Source: Kappaphycus alvarezii (lineage: Eukaryota; Rhodophyta; Florideophyceae; Gigartinales; Solieriaceae). From it: a stretch of DNA of 64,000 nucleotides. Made by a program: the position numbers and the translations under genes. Positions 35,101 through 46,836 of this stretch are shown here, piece after piece. The notes beneath the pieces were generated by a model, which was not told where the DNA came from, ran no database searches, and saw only the letters and a program-made list of their open reading frames with translations. The stretch is taken from NCBI GenBank assembly GCA_002205965.3, contig NADL03000765.1:1-64000 (forward strand). The letters run 5' to 3'. The stretch's first letter is position 1; every line of letters starts with the position of its first letter.

Positions 35101-38100
35101 TAATTTTTTCTAAATAACTGACTCAATATTCTGCTCAACATGGACCATCCCGCCAAGGATGCGTGCATATGCCTCATACCCCCGTAGATCTGCTAGAGTG
35201 TCCGAAGAAATTGCAATCGATAGCGATAGATTTAACCGTATCTCACTACGCATGGTCGAAGGAAACGATACTCATATGCTTCTTTTTGATCAAGCTCTTT
35301 AGTTTCAATATGGTGCCAGAGTCGATCCCTTTCACTGCTTCAAACTCTTGGTTCAAAGAAGGGGCAGAAGTAGATTTTGAATAGAATCATTTTATATAAA
35401 ATTCCACTCTGCGTGCTAGACAGTTTTTTGCACTCAGATACTCCTATAATTAAAATATTTCAGTAGGTAGAAGTGACATTTATCCAGATTAAGATATCAA
35501 AATCACATCGAAAACAATTTTGACAGGCTTCCGCACGGCTTTTTCACAGCTTGAGCTTGTTCATGTAGAAATCAGCTGCAAATTTCACACCCTTCTCTTT
35601 CAAACAGTAACTTTTCAATTGGATTTTCTGAAGATCCCCACCGTAAGTACTGATATTTACATGATGAACATGAAGCCCGGATAATTCTAAGGTCTGGAAT
35701 ACTATATTATACTGAAATGAAGTATTAGAGAAGATTATCGGCTTAAACACTTTTAAACCATATTTTTCATGCATTAAAAACACCCCAAATTTCCCCCTTT
35801 TAAACTTCACCTCTATGGAGCAGATGAAAATCTCTTCTTAGCTGTTGAGCAATATGCGTCTATGAACTGCATCCAATCGGAGAAAAATCAGCCATATGCT
35901 GCCGAAAAAAGTGGCGTAGCATTAACTTTCATGAAAATTTCAGATTCCGTGCGCTTCAACTCCTCTTCGCATTGAAAGCCTGGCCAGGAGTTTTGGTCAG
36001 AAGCCATGGGCCACAGAAACTTGCTGCGACCCTTCTACCGTCGGAAAGAGCTATTGGAAGCATTTACGCCTCCTTTATTGTATGAAATACATCTTATTTA
36101 CCAATCTTTAGTCAGCATTGCTTCGCCTTTCTCCACCGGTGTTCTAGTAGGCGAGCTAGGAAACTATTCGCAGTCGCTGGGCATAGTCTCTTTGCCGTTC
36201 TTTACCTTATCTTCCTTCCCGACCGAAAGATTATCATATTAATACGTGTTCCAGACTTCCTGAAATGATCTCCCGATCAGTTCTTTGAACTTCCCTCACT
36301 TATTGATAGAATTTGAAGAACAATGTTCTTTACCACACTCAGGATCGCAATAATGTTTAGCTAAGTGACCCAAATAGATAGGCTTTTTCTTCCTATCGTT
36401 TGTCTTTGACTTAAATATTCCCTCACTTTATTGTATGCCTTAAGCGTTCAGATCATCGACTGCTGCATTATTTTCAAGAGGCATTTTAGAGCCATCTTTA
36501 ATGAAAATTGATTGATCGAGAATATCTTGCAAATAAAAAAACGAAAAAATGTGAATAGTTCCAATGCAACGCATCTATAATTTTTATTCTGTTCACTTGC
36601 GTTTTCCACCTAAGTTGATTGAATATGGTGGTAGTTCCCTTCTCCATTCAGCTGGATGGGTTATTTGAGGTTCAAACAGAGTCCTATAATAGGTTTCGAT
36701 CCGTATAATTTGTATGCTCCGGTCGCATCCAAAGTGTCTCTTTGGGTTTTTCTGTATTTTCCGCTGCGAGAGATCTCACTATTTAAGATTAGAATTGATT
36801 AGGGCCTAGTTTTACGATAATGTTGATAAGAATTTTTACTTGGAACATTATACGTACTCTACTGCAAAATAAAGAGCGTCGTAGGTTCTTGTTTAAATTG
36901 AGGAAGCCTATCAATAAATTTGGCTAAGTAAAAGTTATATGGACTTCACTCATTGCTTGCGAAGATACGTAGATGAGACTTTAAGCTATACGTAATTTAT
37001 TTGGAGCGTTTTAAAGTTTATGGAAAATATTTTTTCGCTATCATTTTCGATGAAATAGCCTTTGCAAGTAGCCCGCCTAATCTTGAAGTAGCGTAAGAGA
37101 ATTTGAACCGCATAATTCGATGTAAAACTACTTGAACAATTGAAATCACTATGAGGCTGGGAAATGAGCAGAAAACACGTTGGAATCAAATTTTACCAGC
37201 ACCATATTGTGTAAACACAGACTACATGCAGCGAATTGAGCAGTGACTCCGCTCCCCGCTAGGGCCGAAATAATTGCGGCTCGCAAGCAATATATCGTGC
37301 TTAGAAAGAAGAAGCTATTCAGCTATCGTACAATTATAGGCAAACTTCTCTATTAGAACTGCGTACGCGAACTGAAGTTTTGCTCGGCCTAAATGCGAAT
37401 GCGAGTCAAATTCGCCGTCCTGCAGTCGTTCATGTTTCATTGATGAAACTTATGTCTCGGCATATTTACAGACTTACGTATACTGGGCGAGAGCCTTTTG
37501 AAGCGAAAAGAAAATAATTCATTGTTGAAATTTTAATATTTGGTAGACTTAGATTGAATGGAAGATATAGAATTGACAAAAATCAACTATGGGTTTTCTC
37601 TTATGCTCAAAGATAAACCTGTCGCGTGAAAAACCAACCAAAAATCGATTGTGGGTTTAATCTCAGTAGAAGTGGAATATATTACGCTTTCGTGTTTTAC
37701 GTAGAAGTTACTGTGGATGTGCAGGAGACTTTAGGGAATTTTCATTTGAAAGCTGTATTTTGTGGCCATGAAAATTGCACAGACAATTTTTCACGCGATT
37801 TCAATCGCGGAGAAGGAGCAGTTTTCTGCAAAAAGAAACAACATTAATGTGAAGTACCAATATGTCCGCGACCATATCAAAAAACGAAGTGGTTAGAATT
37901 ACGCCTATTGTGACAAACGACCAAGTTGCTGACATTTTATCATAACCTTTGGCTGACACAGGCACTGGCAAAACCATCGCTCTTGCTTGTTTTTTATTTT
38001 AAAAAAAATTATGGGACGGGGTAGTTCTTTGGTCTATTCAATAATCTTTACTTTATTCAGAAGTCGACAAGTGCAAAAGGTTGACTCGCTGCTTTTGATT

Positions 38101-39260
38101 GCTGAAACATTTCCATTTCAAGAAATAAAACCCTCCAGTAACAGGAAATAACATTTTCGCAAACAATTACATGGGAGATATTGGCTCATTGTCTCTCACT
38201 TCGCAGATGCGGTAAGCTAATTTATGTACTGTATGAATAAATTAATTGCAATAAGGGCACTTATAGCTTGCAGCGAAAAATTATTCAAATTTAATTGCGA
38301 GAGTAACATAGTTCACTTAATGAATAGCCAAGAAATTTTGATTACTTTTGGTGAAAGCCGGAATTGAGTGGAACTTTAGCCACTTAGAATAATTTTTTGC
38401 GAGAAACCTGGAAGTAGCTTCAGTTGTAGTCCAATCGAAAGAAAATGAACAACTACTGTTGGGAATATTTGGCTGCATTTAAAGACACAAAAACGCTAGT
38501 GCAGATAAATAGAATTTTGGGCACCACTTTCATGATTCACTAGGCACTGTCAAATTGTGTATCAAATAGTAGTAAGCCTAATATAGATGAAGAGACCATT
38601 ATTTAAGCAACGTGCTTCGGCTAGCTTATTTCTACAAAACGAACCCCCGGTGTCCCCCCTTACCCCATTGCATATATCTTAATGAGAAAGAGATGAGAAC
38701 CGCAACTGTCTCTAAATTAATGAAATACCTAAGTATTCACCACTTCAGTGAAAAAGTGAACCCTAGTATACGTTTTTTGTGGAAAAGCTGTCGCAGAGAG
38801 CTTTTGCTGAGATTTATCTGTACAAATCGCTGGTCGGTTCGAATGAGACTGCAGAGGGTCAACAAATGCAGAGGTAAGAGATTCGATGGTGTTGTGTGCG
38901 GAGGCACTACACATATCGATACCAGGCTTTGACGTAAATACAGTATAGGCCAGCTTACAATAGGTGATAATTTTTATGTCATTATTACGAGGGGTCCAGC
39001 ACAAGAGTGAGTTATCCAGTTCAAGAGCAAAGGGTGCATGCTTTGGATTAAATGGGAGTTGCGTTTGTTGTCGGAGATCGGAAGGCCAAGAACCAGCGTT
39101 ATTTGTGAAAAAACTCTGGGCGCATTCGAAAATTTGCGGAATGCTATTTTGTCCGATATAATCCAACAAAATCACATAGAAAACTTGCAAAATTTGGCCA
39201 CTCCGCAAAAATAATATCTAGAAGCCCTAGATATATTTTGCTATCACCTTAATACGTATA
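26190..39260. other. AT-rich block without credible intact genes
   Basis: Thirteen kilobases are visibly richer in A/T than either side, with only short frames. Weak hints of old coding sequence are 29170-29480 (gag-like spacing of residues), 30967-31179 (FGRQRRPDVSI, reminiscent of the copia-type RNase H region), 35544-35770 on the minus strand, and 38729-39208 on the minus strand (159 codons). None is convincing. The repeat-edge motif AAAACACCCCAAATTTCCCC sits at 35769-35790. I read the block as ancient transposon debris or a heterochromatic, mutation-biased domain. Confidence 0.5.
35769..35790 (+). repeat. Short-repeat edge motif
   Basis: CATTAAAAACACCCCAAAT continuing into TTCCCCCTTTTA closely matches 9744-9775, where the same flank CATTAAAA is present. 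The two appear to be ends of the same repeat family in the same orientation. Confidence 0.5.
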
Positions 39261-39269
39261 GTTCTGCTG

Positions 39270-39610
39270 AGGACAATATTCTCGAAGCCATTTTTCCCAA
39301 GATGTGGCCCCTATAAACGGCAAAACTACTAACGAAGTATTATTGTGGGGACAAAAAGAGACAACATAAACAAGGAAGGAGAACCAAGAGTCTAAAGGTC
39401 AGTATAGAAGGGACATAGTCTACCACCTTTAGTCAGGGGCTAACGTTACAGTTAATTTTTCTTAGAACATAGGTTGACTCTCAACTTCTAGACTACTTGC
39501 GTCTGCACATGAAGTTTTCTCCTAACTTGATTGACCTTTCCTAGATTAAGAAGTTCAATCAGCTTCTATATAATTTTTCGCTACCCCTAAAATCTCAAAC
39601 AAACATACTA
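39270..39610 (-). mobile_element. Diverged LTR fragment of the 59-kb element family
   Basis: On the minus strand, AGTATGTTTGTTTGAGA, GGGGTAGCGAAAA, AGAAGTTGAGAGTCAAC and GGTGGTAGACTATGTCCC occur in the same order as in the left LTR of the right-hand retrotransposon (59158-59581). Divergence is considerable. Sequence on its upstream side (about 39630-40060, minus) is rich in Glu codons, resembling the acidic frame beside the other LTR relic at 52.7-53.6 kb. Confidence 0.65.
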
Positions 39611-39619
39611 AATACCACA

Positions 39620-41929
39620 AAATGTTTTAAAGGGAATCGTGTACACGAAAAAGACTAATAGTAGATATTACCTGGATAAATACCTATATTTCCTCCCTAC
39701 AATATCTGCCCTTGAGATCAGAGCGAAACGATTCTTTCAAAATATCAATACCCGCAACGAAGTCTCTAAAAATTCTCTCGAACGGCCCAGAATGATATAT
39801 AGTCTCGTCTTCATATCAAGATCCTCCAGGCTCTCTTCAAGACCCTCAATCTCCGCTTCTTCTACAGTAGAGGAGTCCTAAACAACGCTTAATCCATCAG
39901 TACCTCTTCTTTCCTCCACAAAAGCTTTCTCAAAGTTGTAAACTAGTGGTTCCCACGGGTTCACCCAATCCTCTTCCCTGTCCAATCCTTCCAAATGCTC
40001 CTCAACCTCCTCATGCTCTTCATTAACCTGTACCACCAGCACCTAATCTACCTCCCCTGCCTAATCTGCCACTATTGCCTACTCGAAGTAATGCCTGCGA
40101 ACCAATTTCCTATCGCGTCCCTTTTCTTTTATTCTTTAATAATCATCGTAGTCAGTTCACCCTTTGGCAATCAAGGCCAGGGTATTGATGAGACGGGGGG
40201 TTCTGATCAACTTGAAGATTACGCCAGGCGGGTTGAGATTGTTCATGTTGAGTAAAGATAGTGTGCGTCGATGGAGTTGTTGATGGCAGGGTGGTGTGCC
40301 TCAGCAACGGTAATATCAAATTTAAAATATGGTAATGTCTTTGAAAATTTTCATAGCCACGTGCGAAAAAATGCGAGGCCTTGCTGTAGTTGTTAGTTTG
40401 CATGAATTGGGAGGGGGGAAATGCCTGCTTGAAAAAATATCGGAACTGCATCTGGAGGATGAAGAGTTTCACGAGTCGAAATATTTTATTAACCGCAAAA
40501 AATAGAAAGCAGCTACGTACAGTACAGGCACAAAGAAAATCCAGTTTCGTGGCCAGCACCGCTTGCGCTGGGCGTACAAAATCATACCTACAAATGTGGC
40601 GAGCTAACTACAGTACGGGTAGTGACACGGTGCAAATCGGCAATTTTCGTGCTGTACGGGCTTTTTTCAACCATAATGAAGTCTTTTAGTGATTTTAGAG
40701 GGATTTAAACTTATGTACGTTGTGCATATATAACTTTTGTCTTGGAGGCGTCTGTCTTAGACTTTCGCAGCCCAAAGCATAAGCCACTAAAAAAGAACAA
40801 GGTCCCGGACCCAAAAAACTCCAACTCAAGCAACCTCACAACAATCGTAACTGCTAGCATCTACTTTGACTTTCTTTAAACGCTCGGTGTCCCTCGTCGG
40901 ACGGCGTCTATTTTTGTATGCAAGGGCATCGTCTGGCGATATTTTGGGGTTAGTTCGCTAAACTTCCTCACTACAGATCGAGGAGCATTTCTTGTGCTAA
41001 GTTAATTCAGGAAACGTTTTAACAACTTTGTAGTGGCATATAAGAGGTGGGCAAGTAAACATAAGGAAGGGTAAAGAAGAGGAAAATTGGCAAAAGACGG
41101 AAATGTTAGAGAGAATAATCGATAAAAGTTCAGCTGGCACCGCCTGTCCTCAATGCCTACCACGAGGCCACCGCTTATTGGTCGCTAATGTTGTAGCCCA
41201 AAGAACCGCCCTAATAGGGCTTCTTCGCCCTCATCGGAGAATTCTCTGAGGAGATCGGCACGCTCAATTACTCTGCCATTCAACAGAGCAGGAATGACAG
41301 TAAAGTGGCATTGATTGGAAGAAGAAAGGGACAGAGTCGGTCAAGTCAGGGCGTGCGGAGTACCTAATGAGCAAATGCATCGATGACGAGGCTGAGGAGG
41401 CCATCGAAGAGGATAACAGTGGGACAGCGGGAGAGGGCCTATCGAACTTGTTTAAATTTTTTTGATTAATTGAAAAACGGGAAAAGGGAAAGAAAAATGA
41501 AAACAAGCATCTCCTCCGCAGTTTACGACAGGGGGTGTCATTCGATTTTTTTTGAAATAGGAGGACCGAAATCCTCAAAGATAAAATGGAAACGGAGTTG
41601 TGCAGTGAACTTCTATTCATTGGGGAAGAGGCGTTTTAGGATTACGTTCTTGAAAGAAAATAGGTGGGAAGAGTTTTGAAAAACCGTCGTAAGGGATGAA
41701 CTAGGCAGGGGTTTATGGAGAGGACTGCTTTCCTACAGAAAGGATCGGTTTTCTAACAACGCACCCCATGCACTGCTTGCATGGGCGAGAGCGATTCGAT
41801 AGTCACGACCGGTAGGTTTCAATCCTCACGTCAGACTTAGCAATGGTTGCCCGGCTCCCGGTCATAGAGCCCCGTCCTAATGGCCAACACTGCACGGGGC
41901 CGGACATCAGGGCTATAGCGATCACCGGA
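39620..41929. other. Spacer, no recognised gene
   Basis: Only short frames. The first 400 bases read Glu-rich on the minus strand with stops. The remainder shows no family resemblance. Confidence 0.4.
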
Positions 41930-42396
41930 GAGAGACATTGTCGATGCCATATTCGTCAATCCACCCACTTGCTCCCTCAAACATATGGGCCCGATGTTTA
42001 ACCCCCTTGACATCTCGGAACGCCGCGAATGCGTCAAAGTTCATGAGGTACCAAAACTATACCCCCACGCATTCCAGATTCCAGTCCCGATATCCACTAT
42101 AAACGGGTGGCACTCGGACGCATTCGCGGCGCTGACAGACGTGACCAGACACCTGGCCGTCCGAACCATGGAGACCTTAAGTGGGGTACGATCTGTCCAT
42201 ATGCAAACACACGCTGCGGCGAAGGTTTCGTCCAACGCAGCATGCCTTACAGCTGGCCTTACAGCAATCTTTTGAGATCGTCCCGCCTGACTCTGCCTCC
42301 TTTTCAGAACCTTCAATACACAGACTTGCCGCTCCTAATCTAGGAAAACAGACATCCTACATCTCTTATCAGTGAAGCACCCAAAATTTCCTCCCC
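41930..42396 (+). mobile_element. 5'-truncated LINE 3' fragment, copy 2
   Basis: In successive frames it encodes HPLAPSN, a PL...NAANASKFMRY block, and then LTDVTRHLAVRTMETLSGVR with SSNAACLTAGL. These are the same blocks in the same order as in the LINE insert at 16498-17024. The coding part stops near 42275. The 3' part ends in the shared edge motif (TTATCAGTGAAGCACCC, 42366-42380). Several frame changes mark it as dead. Confidence 0.65.
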
Positions 42397-42412
42397 CCTC
42401 TAAGAGAATGGT

Positions 42413-42560
42413 GTCCGAAAGCTTTTCCCGCTGTCAGGGCGCTGGCAAAGGCTGTCGCAAATAGAGCCATGGAGCATTTCTCGAGGGCGAGATCAATTCT
42501 TTTGCAACCGCACGCCGCACTACTGGTTTTTGAACGCGGCTAGTTGGTACCTTCTTTGCT
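42413..42560 (+). mobile_element. LINE 3' fragment, copy 3 (shorter)
   Basis: It encodes ALAKAVANRAMEHFSRARSI and LLQPHAALLVF, matching the last coding block of the two longer LINE fragments. It lies 17 bp after copy 2, in the same direction. Confidence 0.6.
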
Positions 42561-42853
42561 ACACAGCGCCTTCCTCACATAGTAATCAGCCCTCCGAGCC
42601 CCCACAGCCAACACACCCACGATCCCCTCTTTCCAATTATTAAACTAACCTTTTTCCCCACTGTATCCTCTAATGCAACCACTGTACCGTAGATTTCTGC
42701 AGCTAAGACAGCAGAATATTTGTATTGACTACCTAATAAGAGGCCTTCTACGGGCTGTGAAGCATGTGGGTTTGCGGTAGTGTTACCTAAATGAAGACAC
42801 CTTAGAGGACTGTATCGCTTCGCAGTTTTCCTGGGATCTTCTCCGCGGGCCAA

Positions 42854-43762
42854 TTATTCAAGCATCTTGTCAAGAAACGGGTCCCCTCCCAAGCAGCCCT
42901 TTCTGTAATTGTTGAAGGCATACGAATTAAATCAAACGAGAAGCAGTACTTACAGTGGAAGCGGAATTCTGTACGCCCATGTGCCCTGCGGAGCAATAAC
43001 ATTAGTGGGTCCCGCCGGCCAGGCGCCACTATCCTGGTTTCTTCGGAACGCGTCGATGATGCCATCCGGTCGAACTGCAGCATCTACTAGAACGAGGCGT
43101 GTCCAACTTGAGTAATCAAAGAACGGCGAGTCAAACTGCCATGCGAAAGCAGGGTTATGCATAGCGGCACCATCCAAACGGCCAACTCCTCTCCTCGTCG
43201 ACAAAGTACCAAACCGCCGTTGTTGCCCTCCTATTTCCCTAACGAAAACATTGACTGCAGTGGGTCCTTGAAAGTTTGTAGTGTTTATCATGATCGCACT
43301 CAACAAGCCCTGGTACCGAAATGCTCCTCCCCGGTCGGTGATGTCAAAACTTCCCCGTACTTCCGACCCACAAATGTACACGGACCGGATTAAGTCGCTT
43401 GAAACAACACGAAATCTAAGGTCGACCCTCCGAGTGCAAATGAAACTACAGGCACATTGAAGACTCATTTGGCAGTCAGAGTCAGTGAAGCATGAGGATC
43501 CTTGAGAGCCATCAGTGGGCACAGGAGCAACAGCAGGGGAGGGCGATGGTCGAGTGCAGATACAACAGCTTTGGCTTTCATCTCTGCAAGGCATAACAGA
43601 ACAGGCAAGATCGTTTCTGGTGCGACGGCTGCACTGGGCTCGAGCACGGGATGTTGGAACGCAGTCGCAGCGATTAAGACGTTGGGACAAAATAGTGACG
43701 GGAAAATGGAAAAGGGTGAGAAGAATCAGGAGGAGAGTGGGGATGGTTTGGGTCGCCGACAT
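42854..43762 (-). CDS. Secreted cysteine-rich protein, two exons
   Basis: The ATG at 43762 begins a signal peptide (hydrophobic TLLLILLTLFHFPVTIL), followed by two cysteine clusters: about residues 32-70 (CDC, then several Cys ending CCICT) and a second with GSSCFTDSDC to CACSFIC near 85-110. A C-terminal domain of about 170 residues with few cysteines and many beta-type patterns follows. Exon 1 ends at 42954 at a clear GTAAGT donor. Exon 2 (42902-42854) joins in frame and adds 16 residues ending MLE before TAA. The total is 285 residues. Spacing such as C-X4-DC recalls small disulfide-knot extracellular modules, but no named domain was recognised. Intact frame and splice sites argue for a working host gene. 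It is probably an extracellular or wall protein. Confidence 0.75.
42903..42953 (-). other. 51-nt spliceosomal intron
   Basis: The donor GTAAGTACT and acceptor CAACAATTACAG bracket 51 nt between the two exons of the secreted protein gene. Removal keeps the frame and replaces an immediate stop with 16 further codons. This is the clearest intron in the window. Confidence 0.75.
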
Positions 43763-44193
43763 TGGAAAGGGTAAAGAGGACGGCCGCTGTTAAAGATGAA
43801 GCGTCTGAGGATGGCGATGGAGTGATAGTGGGATGAAATCTACTTATCAGGATAATTCGGTTAAGAACAAGTACCAGTTTGAGATCAGGAAGACCGCAGA
43901 TCTGATGGCATTCAAAATCCTTGGGGCACCGTTGAATTGCTCGGACGAAACATGTTGTTCTGCTCAAGTTCAACTTCGAATGCTCTTTGCCGTACTTGTA
44001 TTGCTTGCTGCGTTGTTGACGCCCTTTGATGATTGCATAGTCTTGTCGGTAAGATGCAGACGAACAGTTGACCATGGCTATGCTGACATACATAAATGGG
44101 AACTGGTTGAAGACAGCAAGAATACAGCGAAAGGGGCCAAATTGCCGGAGGAGGGTAATTGGTTTGCTACCGACTGGTACATCAATTTTATGA
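43763..44193. other. Upstream region of the secreted protein gene
   Basis: A 129-codon frame on the plus strand (43833-44222) overlaps the LINE end and has no family resemblance, so I do not call it. The promoter of the leftward gene must lie here. Confidence 0.35.
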
Positions 44194-44285
44194 AGTGTAA
44201 ATGGGGGGTTAATTTACTGTGATGGATATGTGGGTTGGTATCCAGTAAATTTGTACCGAAGCGTAGATATCGTATCATTGTGAAT
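44194..44285 (-). mobile_element. LINE 3' end fragment, inverted copy
   Basis: TGTAAATGGGGGGTTAATTT and GGTTGGTATCCAGTA are the inverse complement of 16935-17020, the 3' end of the nested LINE fragment. Only the 3' untranslated part is present, so this is a very short truncated insertion. Confidence 0.75.
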
Positions 44286-45220
44286 GCTTCAAACTTGCAT
44301 TCAAACTAGGTGGCAGGATCTGTGATATCTAAGTGTGCTGGTTCAAAATATCCTGGAGCAATTTGCAATTCCATCCCTATCGAGCACATTTGATAGACTT
44401 TTATGTAAGGCTAACCTTCTTTGGAATAATATTCACCATCAATCAAGATTTTGAATAGATTTTCTTCTGCAATCGTTTTAACTCTTCAACAGGAAATGCA
44501 TGACTGCAGCTTTTGCTGAAAAACTGCAAGCTAACATGGTCTACGAGTCAACTGAAAGGCCGGAGGAAAAGACGTATTGGTTCCTCTGAGGAACCTGACA
44601 GGTTCATACTGTACCCGTACAGTACTGTGTATTGTTTTACAGTTCGTACAGTACAGTATAATACAGTCCTATACAGTATTACAGAAGAATTCCACGGTTT
44701 TTTATCATACCTATACAGCATGATATCGCATTTCAAACAATTGGCCTCATTTCGCGAAGGGCGACGAGAGTTCCAACTTCGCTCGTCTAGCTAGGCAATT
44801 ACAGTATGCCGCATCGAGTCGAAACTCCCGCTCCCACCAGGAGATCCACTACTGTTCTACGCGCTTCGCCTACTGCTTGCAAAGAATCCACGCCGTCCAC
44901 ACCAGAATGCTGTTCTGCAAATTAATAATATTCCCCCCAACCTTGAGCCATTGCTTTTATTATGGATCCTGCCACATGGTTTGAGTACAAGCTCATAGGA
45001 CCCATAACTTTTTGTACCTCTCGCAGTAAACCCCATCCACTTCCTTTGGGAAATGATGACGTCTGCTATCTTTTGTTGTTACACAACGCCTTCCAAACAA
45101 ACTGCCCTTATATTCAGCCCTCCAAGCTCCCGCAGCAAGCACACCCTCTATTTTCCTTCCTTTGGGGAATGACTCCACTTTCCAACCTTCCACCGCGGTC
45201 TTTTAGGGCATAAAGGGATG
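44286..45220. other. Spacer with palindromic TACTGTAC cluster
   Basis: No gene recognised. At 44608-44685 there is a dense run of GTACAGTACTGTG, GTACAGTACAGTA and TACAGTATTACAG sequences. The rest is unremarkable. Confidence 0.4.
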
Positions 45221-45299
45221 GGATATATCTTCCAAGAGTAAAACACCTAAAAATAGATCGGATATATCTTCCAAGAGTGAAACACCCAAACGTTTCCCT
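45221..45299 (-). repeat. 39-bp direct duplication of a short-repeat edge
   Basis: GGATATATCTTCCAAGAGT occurs at 45221 and 45260, each followed by RAAACACC, with a period of 39 bp. The inverse complement matches the start of the 115-bp insertion at 55127, so this is an edge of that short element family. Confidence 0.75.
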
Positions 45300-45314
45300 A
45301 AACCTTCCCCCTTA

Positions 45315-45637
45315 TGGGATGGTAGATCTATGCGAGTTGTTCAGTATGGCACAGAAGCGTGCGGAGGGTATTCAGAAATTAGCTACGATTGCAAGCGGCG
45401 GGTGGAAACCTGTTGCGCCTGCATCACTTGGAGACTACACGCAAAACGGGTAACGAAGTCGCGAGGTTGTTGTTGAGCAGTTGAGGGGAGGAAAAGCGAC
45501 GAGAATCAGCCAAGGAAGCAAGGCGGTGGAAGAAACCCGGGCCATCGTCGCCCATGGCGCCATAGATATCAATCCCGACAGGGGAGAGGAGGATATCGTT
45601 TGAGTCGCAGTAGGTAGCGTAGTTCCTCCCCCATTAC
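45315..45637 (-). repeat. Dispersed repeat X, copy 1
   Basis: It is inverse-complementary to 54940-55360 over nearly its whole length: GATATCAATCCCGACAGGGG, GGCGGTGGAAGAAACCCGGG and CTTGGAGACTACACGCAAAA all have counterparts. A decayed coding origin is possible: DILLSPIGIDIYDALGDDGP and LASYATSRRGSSPQQ read openly in copy 2 and are partly conserved here. This copy lacks the 115-bp insertion found in copy 2 and so shows its empty site. It is cut on the right by a short element (45638-45740). Confidence 0.75.
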
Positions 45638-45740
45638 TGTGTCGGCACACCTTTTTGAGTCGATTGTGGTTGACTAGAAGACTTTCGGATTGATCGAATA
45701 TATCTTCTAATAGTAACAACACCCCAAACTTTTCCCTTTC
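45638..45740 (-). mobile_element. Short non-autonomous element, copy 2
   Basis: Its inverse complement follows the 55127-55241 insertion end to end: a GGGTGTT start, an ATCGA/ATCCGA core, CAATCGACTCAAAAAGG and a GGGGGAGGAACT end. About 105-120 bp long with no coding sequence. It interrupts repeat X copy 1. Confidence 0.65.
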
Positions 45741-46436
45741 CAATCTCAAAAACTTCCCTGGTTCTCTGCTTTCCGAATGCCCGTAGTAATCACACCGCTT
45801 AACCATTGCATTTCCAAAACTTGACTTACCCTAACTGTCCTCATTTTGTCGTGAGACTCGATAGGGTGCTTCACTCTTTACAGGGATTGGCAGCTGTTTC
45901 CGGAGAGGAAGGGAGCGCATCTTCGCATTTGGAACGACCAGGAGGGGGTGCTCTTACATGACTAGCGTGAGGCTATCCGTAAGACACAGTGCATTTGACG
46001 AGACGGCTGCCGCAGATTGTTTTATCGTATTTCTCCCCTGAGAAACCTGTGGTACTCCTTGCAAATTCAAATTACTACGCATGTCCAGTGCAACATCTGT
46101 AGCAGAGATAAACATTAATTTTCCGTCTTAGCTAACATGGAGCCCTTCTGCGCGGCCAGATACACCTATGACAAGCAACTGTTTCAATAAGGAAAACTAT
46201 TCAGGCAGTGGCCGTCAAGCACTCATCTAATACATAGACCTGCCCCCTAGTCTTCGGAAAATAGCCGTCCTACATCCCTAATCAGTAAAGATCCCCAATC
46301 CTCTCCCCCAATTTCCAGGCCTGACCCTAAATTCATTCTCTGCACTGGAAACAGATAACTACGTCTTTCAAATATTAAAACAGCGTAGATCACATACTGT
46401 ACGTGTCCACTGCCGTACAAGTTGAGTGGATCCTGT
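45741..46436. other. Spacer with a repeat edge at 46237-46310
   Basis: No gene recognised. At 46254 TCTTCGGAAAATAGCCGTCC followed by CCCTAATCAGTAAAG repeats the edge seen at 15439-15512. The region ends at the insertion site of the LTR element. Confidence 0.45.
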
Positions 46437-46441
46437 ATTAG

Positions 46442-46817
46442 TGTAACAATGTCTCTATTACACAGTGGTGTAACAGGGAAACTGTATCGTCTTGAATGAT
46501 TTTAGAAATTTGATTTTCCTCCAATGTTTTTATTTGACGTGGAGCCCCACGTCATCGTTTTTATTTACCTAGTTATATTCTAGATAGTACAATTCTATAG
46601 TTACACCTCTATTTTCTAGTAAGTTCTACTGAGCTAACAGAGTATAGAATTTCTAGAGTAGAGTTACCGTACTGTCTATAAAAGGGGGGGCTCATCTGGA
46701 TTCTTGTGGGAATCCAGGTACACTCCATACACACTTTGCCCCCGACTTTCTGAAACCCATTACCATCGCCTCTACTGTTCCTATAGCAGTGCCTCGGCTG
46801 CTTACCTCTCTGTTTCA
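46442..46817 (+). repeat. Left LTR (376 bp)
   Basis: It begins TGTAACA and ends TTTCA. Compared with the right LTR it lacks exactly 52 nt (corresponding to 52179-52230), between short TCTCT repeats. A TATA element (CTATAAAAGGGG, about 46676) marks the likely promoter. A CACGTC-type palindrome lies near 46540. Confidence 0.93.
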
Positions 46818-46818
46818 C

Positions 46819-46836
46819 TGGTAGCATCGCTTTCGC
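46819..46836 (+). promoter_or_regulatory. Primer-binding site
   Basis: One base after the LTR end lies TGGTAGCATCGCTTTCGC. TGGTAGC at this position is the complement of a tRNA 3' end of the type GCTACCA, as in some initiator tRNA-Met genes. The tRNA identity is inferred from only the first seven to eight bases. Confidence 0.6.

Noticed and set aside
38729..39208. 159-codon minus-strand frame at the edge of the AT-rich block
   Set aside because: Protein-like in places but unrecognised, with no start or splice support; mentioned only within the block.
41750..41830. tRNA-like GGTTTCAATCC string near 41815
   Set aside because: No cloverleaf or A-box could be assembled.
43833..44222. 129-codon plus-strand frame
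   Set aside because: It overlaps the LINE 3' end and has no family resemblance.
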